Source of the DNA: Sepioteuthis lessoniana
Taxonomy: Eukaryota > Mollusca > Cephalopoda > Myopsida > Loliginidae
Direction of reading: 5' to 3'
Assembly: GCA_963585895.1 (NCBI GenBank)
Contig: OY757904.1
Span: 25,215,792 to 25,279,791 of the forward strand
DNA length: 64,000 nt
Shown here: piece by piece, positions 58,383-64,000 of the stretch
Layout of the letters: every line of letters begins with the position of its first letter
How positions within the stretch are numbered: the stretch's first letter is position 1
Position numbers and translations under genes: made by a program
Notes under the pieces: generated by a model
What the model was told of the DNA's origin: nothing
Databases searched by the model: none
What the model saw: only the letters and a program-made list of their open reading frames with translations

Positions 58383-58444
58383 AGAGAGTTATGACTTAAA
58401 TAATACCATTAAGAATAATGGTATTATTTGAGTCATAACTCTCT
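58383..58444. repeat. 28-bp inverted repeat with 6-nt loop
   Basis: Arms 58383-58410 and 58417-58444 pair at 27 of 28 positions around AAGAAT. The right arm runs into the CT run of a SINE-type tail. It could be a palindrome made by a template switch, a tiny foldback element or a small RNA hairpin. Confidence 0.93.
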
Positions 58445-58512
58445 CTCTCTGGATGTCTTGATAGTAAATAAAACACCAAGGTCGACATAGAATTAAACAA
58501 AGAAACCTAACC
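58445..58512 (+). mobile_element. Detached SINE-type tail
   Basis: 'agtaaataaaacaccaaggt' and 'aattaaacaaagaaacctaa' are a diverged copy of the tail shared by family A SINEs and repeat B. Confidence 0.6.
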
Positions 58513-58544
58513 CAAACTCGCTATCAATAAGTCTTAGAGTATTG

Positions 58545-58830
58545 GCACCGCACTGCCAAACATTATTCATTCAGGGTTGGAAACCAATTATTTTAGTGTT
58601 CGCTAAGAGCCCGGGAGACCTGTGTTCAAGCCCAGGTCACGTCATACCAAAGACTTTTAAAATGGTACTTGATACCTCCTTGCTTAACGATCGGCAGTAT
58701 AAGGTACGTATCGATGGTAAAGTGGAGTAATCCAAAGAAAAGATATCACCCTCCCCTACACTTCGATGTAGTAGCTATTGAAAAGAGAGCCTTCGGTTCG
58801 CCTTCCACAAAGGTCGCCATCTTTCCTTTA
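58545..58830 (+). mobile_element. tRNA-derived SINE, family C
   Basis: The B-box-like 'gtgttcaagcccagg' is followed by 'gtcataccaaagacttttaa', 'atggtacttgatacctcctt', 'aagtggagtaatccaaag', 'accctcccctac' and 'gagccttcggttcgcc'. The 5' head is diverged. Confidence 0.78.
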
Positions 58831-59036
58831 CTTTACTGTATGACTTACTGAAAATGTGCTTTTCGACAAGGATTGTGTCATAATTTTGGTAGGATATTTT
58901 ATACATCGGCCGATGATTTCAAGTAAACATAAGAAATTCACTCAGAAACATTGCACAAATTGTCTGAATTCTGTTTTAGGGGATTTGGGCTATATTAATG
59001 TCTTCTGATGATTCGATAAACTGTGTGTGTCAGTAT

Positions 59037-59053
59037 ATGTTTGAGAGAGAGAC

Positions 59054-59095
<42 letters not shown>

Positions 59096-59096
59096 T
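59037..59096. repeat. (GA)n microsatellite
   Basis: GA run with two interruptions. Confidence 0.95.
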
Positions 59097-59249
59097 GAAG
59101 TATAAAACGAACACAAATTATTAAAAAAACCCTGTTTTTCATGTATGAACGGTGAATCTGACCTCATTGTATTATTCATGATTTCAATAAAAATAAGAAG
59201 GTTCAAATCAAAGAGAACATTGATTTTTTCAGGTCACTTTATTACTTAT

Positions 59250-59515
59250 ATTGGCCTTTCAATTAAGGCTGCATTATGCGGAAGTGTTTACTGATGCCCT
59301 GGAAGACTGGTGTTCAATCTCAACTCGAGTCATACCAAAGATTCAAAAAACCGTACATGATGTTGCCTTGCTTAACACTCGGCATTATAAAGTAAGGATT
59401 AAGTGGAACAATCAAGGGAAAAAAGTACCGTCCTCCCCTAGAAATCTGTGTTGTAGCTAATGAAAAAGGAGCCTTTGGGTCGTCCTCGACAACTTTCACC
59501 AACTTATATAACTAA
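59250..59515 (+). mobile_element. tRNA-derived SINE, family C
   Basis: The B-box-like 'gtgttcaatctcaactcgag' is followed by 'gtcataccaaagattcaaa', 'cttaacactcggcattataa', 'ctgtgttgtagctaatga' and 'gagcctttgggtcgtcctcg'. This is the second family C copy within 1 kb. Confidence 0.8.
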
Positions 59516-59549
59516 AATTGAAAAATTATTTCTTAAAATTACACCAGGC

Positions 59550-59768
59550 GAAAAGTCATGTGGCGTTGTGGCTAATGTGCTGAACTGCATCATCTTAGTA
59601 AGTTCCAACTCTAGTTACTCCATTACGTTCACTTTCGGTCTAATACTCGTGATAATTTTTGGACTCTCCATATCGTATAATTATTGGTTGAATAGTACGA
59701 TTATTGTCCTTCAAAAATAACAGATTTGATATTAAATGACCCACCAATGTTTTTCTGCCATTAAGCAA
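59550..59768 (+). mobile_element. tRNA-derived SINE, family A
   Basis: The head 'gtggcgttgtggctaatgtg' and a degraded B box are followed by 'attacgttcactttcggtc', 'gttgaatagtacgattattg' and the tail 'tattaaatgacccaccaatg', then 'ctgccattaagc'. Confidence 0.82.
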
Positions 59769-59779
59769 AAGTGCCATAA

Positions 59780-59810
59780 CGTACACACACACACACACAT
59801 ATATTTTTCG

Positions 59811-59878
<68 letters not shown>
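59780..59878. repeat. (CA)n microsatellite
   Basis: Two CA tracts separated by 'tatatttttcgttc'. Frames on both strands are repeat translations. Confidence 0.96.
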
Positions 59879-59879
<1 letters not shown>

Positions 59880-59880
<1 letters not shown>

Positions 59881-60248
59881 TCCGTACAAGAGGCTGTGTC
59901 AGTTCTACTATTTGGATGCACCACCTGAACGCTGACAAAGCGTTGAGAGGAAAGCTAGTCGGTAATTGCACAAGAATCCTGCGAGAAATGCTGGACAAAT
60001 CATGGGAAGAGCATCCCACAAAACAGCAGTTGTACGGCCACATGCCTCCAAACTCTAAAACCATAAAATAAGAAGGACAAGACACACTGGACACAGCTGG
60101 AGAAATAAGGACAAACTCAGAAGCCAAATTCTTCTATGGACCCCTCACACTGCCGTGAAAGGGTTCGACAACCAACAACTACTTACCAACAACAGCTCTG
60201 TAAAGACACAGGGTGTAGTCTAGAAGACCTACCAGAAGCGATAGATAA
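59880..60248 (+). pseudogene. LINE-2 family, C-terminal fragment
   Basis: The plus strand reads VSVLLFGCTT then a stop where the family has Trp, then LTKR in frame, NCTRILREMLDKSWEEHPTK, QQLYGHMPPNSKTIK and a stop, then shifted frames with a LEDLPEAIDKRDE-like end. It overlaps, in element coordinates, the fragment at 57171-57965, so it is a separate insertion. It begins at the CA microsatellite and ends at a GA microsatellite. Confidence 0.85.
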
Positions 60249-60254
60249 GAGAGA

Positions 60255-60266
60255 TGAATAGAGAAA

Positions 60267-60306
<40 letters not shown>
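60255..60306. repeat. (GA)n microsatellite
   Basis: GA run. Confidence 0.95.
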
Positions 60307-60308
<2 letters not shown>

Positions 60309-60910
60309 GGGAAAAATGAGGTTGTAGCATGACATGATAATAATGATAATGTATGTATGAAGTGACGGAAAGTGAGAGAAAAATGGAAAGGGTGACAATG
60401 AGATCAATAGATGCACTTCAGATTATTAAACAGATTTCTGCAAATACCTTCTCAACATGACATATAACAGCCTCATTAAAATGTGATGGCTATGTTTTTT
60501 AGACGAGTCGTGGAATTTCTTAGTCTCTTGAAGAAAACATTGTAGCGATGGAATCCAAATTGAAGCCTTCGGGAATCTACGGTCCTCAATAAATAACGGA
60601 GGCTCTCGTAATTGTAAATGGTTGTTCATTTATTTTTACATTTGAGAGATTTTTATGTTATTTTCACTCACACAGAAAGTATATTTTTTCACAAGTAAAA
60701 TATAATCTAACAGAGAAAAACCTTGATAAAATTATTCTTAAATCTAGTTCCCTATTCATTTTTCCCATATAACAAGTGATTTATGCTTCTTCCCCGCCAC
60801 CAGAAACTGACAAGTTGGTTGGCATTAACTTTCATCTCGAACTATCGCAGAAAACGTAGGCATAAGACTTAGTAATGCTAATAAAACTGAAATGCTAATA
60901 TCTTAGTATC

Positions 60911-60915
<5 letters not shown>
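60307..60915. other. Unassigned AT-rich sequence
   Basis: Nothing recognised. Confidence 0.55.

Positions 60916-60976
<61 letters not shown>
60916..60976. repeat. (TA)n microsatellite
   Basis: Pure TA run. Confidence 0.97.
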
Positions 60977-60977
<1 letters not shown>

Positions 60978-61104
60978 TGGTAAACGAAATTATAAAGTTA
61001 ATAACATTTTGGGTTGTTCTTATGAAATATTTTTAATTGTATAGTTTATTTTTATCACGATTTTGTATACTAAACTATCCGAGAATCTATCAGTTTTGTT
61101 TTGT

Positions 61105-61146
61105 AGGGTTTTATGGCATATCAACCACTTTTGGCTATTGAATGCC

Positions 61147-61230
<84 letters not shown>
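61105..61230 (-). repeat. SINE-type tail fragment plus (CT)n-(TA)n microsatellite
   Basis: 'ttttatggcatatcaaccac' and 'gaatgccatttcc' are the reverse complement of the shared SINE tail. A CT run and a TA run follow. Confidence 0.8.
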
Positions 61231-61231
<1 letters not shown>

Positions 61232-61339
61232 GATTTGTGAACAAATTTTGAAGATAATATTCATAAACGAACCTGAGCTCTTTTTTGCTCTCAGTTTAAT
61301 GGTTTTAAGTATTGCTAAATAACATTCATAATATTAACA

Positions 61340-61590
61340 TCAGCCATTTGTTGGCACATAGGATGATATATTTGAATCATAGATCGGACCCTATCAGGCG
61401 GCACTCCTCGGGGAGAGAGTAGACTTTGGAGCAATGCCAATAAATGTGTACTCCAATTTCTCCAAATCTTCAAGGTTAGAGCCTCTTCATCAGTGTTAAG
61501 AGTTATATCCAGAACACTCATTGGAGTGCGATCTTATCCTTCTGCAGAGATGAAGTTGGTATATTCTGTTATATACAAAGACAAAAGTCA
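61340..61590 (-). mobile_element. Repeat B head, diverged
   Basis: 'gaccctatcaggcggcactc', 'gttatatccagaacactcat' and 'tccttctgcagagatgaag' are the reverse complement of the repeat B head in the expected order. Confidence 0.75.
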
Positions 61591-62650
61591 GATAAGACTT
61601 ACCGGAGTCAAGTTGGGACTTGGATCTGTATGAGAAAGAGATGATTTCCAGGTTCGGGTAAAAAGATAACAGCAACCCGTGTGTTAAGTCTTCGGCATAT
61701 TTATTTCAACAAAGGTGTTTTCTTTGACTCGTCCCAACTGTTTTTTTTTTCGATATATAAGTAAATGGGGAATATGATAAAAAGAAATTGAGGATAAAGT
61801 TGTTGCACGAAGAAAGGGAGGGTTTAAAGTCAAATATACCTGATTTCATTAAAAAAAAAATGATCTTATGAAAGAGGAGATAATTTTAGTGAACTGATGG
61901 GAAAGAAATAGGGAAAAAGGTGAAGGGGAAAGTTTTCTACAGAACCTTTTTCATTGAAGACATTAACTGTAATGTGATATTGGATTATGAACCTCTATTT
62001 CGTGATGAGAATAAAACTTAATCATTTCCCACAGTTCTCGTTTGTATATATTAATATATCCATTAATACACTAACAAACAATAAACAGAAGGAAAGTACG
62101 AAATGAACTCACATACCTAATTAAAAAAAATCTAATAGATACATGTTATGATCCAACAAATAGTGCAACTGTTAATACAACTAACAAATGAAATACACAT
62201 ATGATTCGGAGAGGAAACGGTCAGATAGAAAATCTTAATAATAAATGACTTACTTTCTCTGGTGGTTTTCGTGTCGAAATATCAAAAGTAACCCAACGGA
62301 GTTCGAGTCAAATGTCTCTATTAATTCCAGCAAACAGGAATGAAACACATTACTTTTACGTTTCACGATTAAAGACTCTATCTCGGAAGGTTTTGACCAT
62401 TCTAAACGAGGGGATTAAAAAGAAAAAATGAAATATCTAAGTACTCACGTGAACGACCACATGTTTCTTGGGAAATCACGTTTCCAATCCAAAGAAAAAT
62501 AATTATTTTGGGTCTCTATAACGCAGAAGACAAAGAAATATGAGAAAAACCGGTTATTTCAATTTTTAAAAAAATTGGGAAAATAAAATGCTTGCATGAC
62601 AGCAAGTAGAAGAGATAATGATATACCTCCCAATGACTTTCACTACAGTT
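61591..62650. other. Unassigned AT-rich sequence
   Basis: No gene or recognised repeat in about 1 kb. Confidence 0.55.
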
Positions 62651-62699
62651 GCTGGCAGTCACGTTAGTTATCTTAAAGCAAAAGACAAAATTCGACTAA

Positions 62700-63034
62700 T
62701 GAAAGGATATTATTGGAGGAAAAGAATATTTTGTGAGGTAAATGATGTTTTCAACCCATGAAATTTTTACAATGCCCTTTGCAATAAAATAATGGGCACA
62801 GGAGGACTTGGAAGTTGGCGGACGAGTGGAGACCGTCCAAACTACTGCACAATTGAGAACGGACAGAATTCTTGAAATAGTCCTGGAGACTTGGGGACAC
62901 TTGCTGTCACTTAAACTCCAGTGACAGACCATCAGCTGATGTTGATTTAAAAAAACTCTAATGAGTAAATAATAATAATGATAATAATAATAATAATAAT
63001 AATATTAATAATAATAATAATAATAATAATAATT
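62700..63034 (+). pseudogene. R4/Dong-like LINE 3' end with (AAT)n tail
   Basis: The plus-strand C-terminal remnant (a HRRTWKLADEWRPSKLLHN-like stretch) continues into a RILEIVLETWGHLLSLKLQ-like end and a short 3' region, then an AATAAT tail. Earlier parts of the element are absent. Another 3' end of the same family follows directly after the tail. Confidence 0.8.
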
Positions 63035-63436
63035 AAGATCTAGTGATAGTCAATAAAAATTGTGAACAAGTCATGTAGTGAACTTTGCCGTTCTGTCTGA
63101 ATACAGGCTAAAATTGAAGGAAGGCGAAAAGAGATATAACTACCTAGACCTTGCTAGAGAACAGAAAAATTATGGAACACGAAGTTGACTGTGAAACCAA
63201 TCGTAATAGGATGACTCGGTACAGTGACCAAATGGTTATTGCTGGGACTGAAGGATTTGGAAATAATAGGACGAGTCAAGAACATACACACTACAAGATT
63301 GTTGAGATCGGCTAGAATACTAAGAAGTGTTCTAGGGACTTGAAGATACTTGCTGTCGCTCATACTCACTTCAGTGGAAAACCTACCAGCTAACTTTGGT
63401 GGGAAAAACTCTCAAATGCATAGAATAATAATAATG
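63035..63436 (+). pseudogene. R4/Dong-like LINE 3' end, second in tandem, with (AAT)n tail
   Basis: The plus strand carries NFAVLSEYRLKLKEGEKRY (the AVP...R.K.KE.EK nuclease-side segment), then a PIVIG..GTVTKWLLLGLKDL-like stretch and a RSARILRSVLGT-like end. The 3' region 'ccaccagc'-type phrase ends in an AATAAT tail. Confidence 0.8.

Positions 63437-63513
<77 letters not shown>
63437..63513. repeat. (AAT)n-(ATT)n perfect palindrome
   Basis: An uninterrupted AAT run meets an uninterrupted ATT run at 63473/63474. The arms are at least 37 bp and perfectly complementary. Confidence 0.97.
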
Positions 63514-63514
<1 letters not shown>

Positions 63515-63640
63515 CAGGTAAAAACTCAGTAAACTTTGTCAATAATCAGGTGAGTCATTAGGACATGTCTTCAAAATTAAATCAAAAACAACAACCAGAA
63601 ACTCAAGGTCAAGAGTTTTATTCTCTATTAATATCTAATT

Positions 63641-63642
<2 letters not shown>

Positions 63643-63703
<61 letters not shown>

Positions 63704-63709
63704 TGTGTA

Positions 63710-63754
<45 letters not shown>
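63643..63754. repeat. (TA)n-(TG)n microsatellite
   Basis: About 58 bp of TA followed by a TG run. Confidence 0.97.
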
Positions 63755-63756
<2 letters not shown>

Positions 63757-63769
63757 ATACTAAACAGGA

Positions 63770-64000
63770 CACAGGATAGCCCATTCGGCTGAGGCTCTAG
63801 AATACACTGACTGCGAATCTGCAGTGGGATAACCCCGCTAATGAGTGCCTTGCATATAACACAAAAATCTGATTGTGAGGCTCCCATAATGCTGAAGCTT
63901 CGAAGAATGTGGAGTAACCTTTCGTTACCATCACTCCCAGGTCCAGTCTAGCCCGAAGCAGAAGGTCCTGATAAGGTCCTATCAATGAATCAAATACGTA
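63770..64000 (+). mobile_element. Repeat B head, cut by the window end
   Basis: 'cggctgaggctctagaatac', 'gactgcgaatctgcagtgg', 'gaggctcccataatgctga', 'accatcactcccaggtcc' and 'cctatcaatgaatcaaat' give the full repeat B head. Any array lies beyond the window. Confidence 0.82.

Overview
The window looks like gene-poor, repeat-saturated DNA from a large invertebrate genome, most likely a cephalopod and probably an octopod. The basis is very long (TA)n/(TG)n/(CA)n microsatellites, many diverged tRNA-derived SINEs of a type I associate with cephalopods, R4/Dong-like LINEs with (TAA)n tails and Penelope-like debris. The species is inference; the repeat content is seen directly. I found no intact host protein-coding gene, no rRNA and no genuine tRNA gene. 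Most open frames are microsatellite translations or short chance frames in AT-rich DNA. All recognisable coding sequence is decayed transposon.

Layout. 0-3 kb: microsatellites and unrecognised AT-rich DNA. 2.9-3.3 kb: a minus-strand SINE-like repeat with a tRNA-type promoter followed by a hammerhead-like ribozyme fold. 3.76-4.42 kb: an internally deleted mariner with both terminal inverted repeats. 5.0-5.5 kb: a GC-rich block with an 86-bp tandem repeat. 6.6-8.56 kb: a 5'-truncated Penelope-like element (reverse transcriptase plus GIY-YIG nuclease). 8.56-12.2 kb: R4/Dong-like LINE fragments, one split by a SINE. 13.3-14.1 kb: a pyrimidine-rich tract. 14.5-22.3 kb: SINEs, including a tandem tetramer of tRNA-like heads, a SINE with a clean target-site duplication, a SINE tail turned into twin hairpins and a tail-to-tail pair of a second repeat family (repeat B). 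24.4-27.25 kb: a decayed Gypsy-type LTR element (gag, protease, RT, RNase H, integrase).

27.3-36 kb: SINEs, repeat B copies and two 3' fragments of another LINE family (LINE-2). 36.08-36.24 kb: a second, different tRNA-promoter repeat carrying an almost complete hammerhead fold. 36.3-42.6 kb: a minisatellite, a SINE split by an insertion and a 374-bp tandem duplication. 43.1-50.9 kb: a dense run of minus-strand R4/Dong-like 3' fragments mixed with repeat B, LINE-2 and SINEs, ending at a LINE segment in opposite orientation. 52.3-60.3 kb: a well-kept full-length SINE, an inverted duplication, a 125-bp direct repeat, a decayed LINE-2 reverse transcriptase, a 28-bp hairpin and SINEs. 61-64 kb: repeat B and two LINE 3' ends with (TAA)n tails, the last leading into a perfect AAT/ATT palindrome.

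The parts relate as autonomous elements (R4/Dong-like LINE, LINE-2, Penelope, Gypsy, mariner), all dead here, and non-autonomous passengers (several SINE heads and repeat B). Several unrelated heads share one 3' tail, which suggests a common LINE partner. The most interesting signal is two different tRNA-promoter repeats in which a hammerhead-type self-cleaving RNA fold lies directly downstream of the B box. Each has one core substitution, so these copies may be inactive, but the architecture is repeated.
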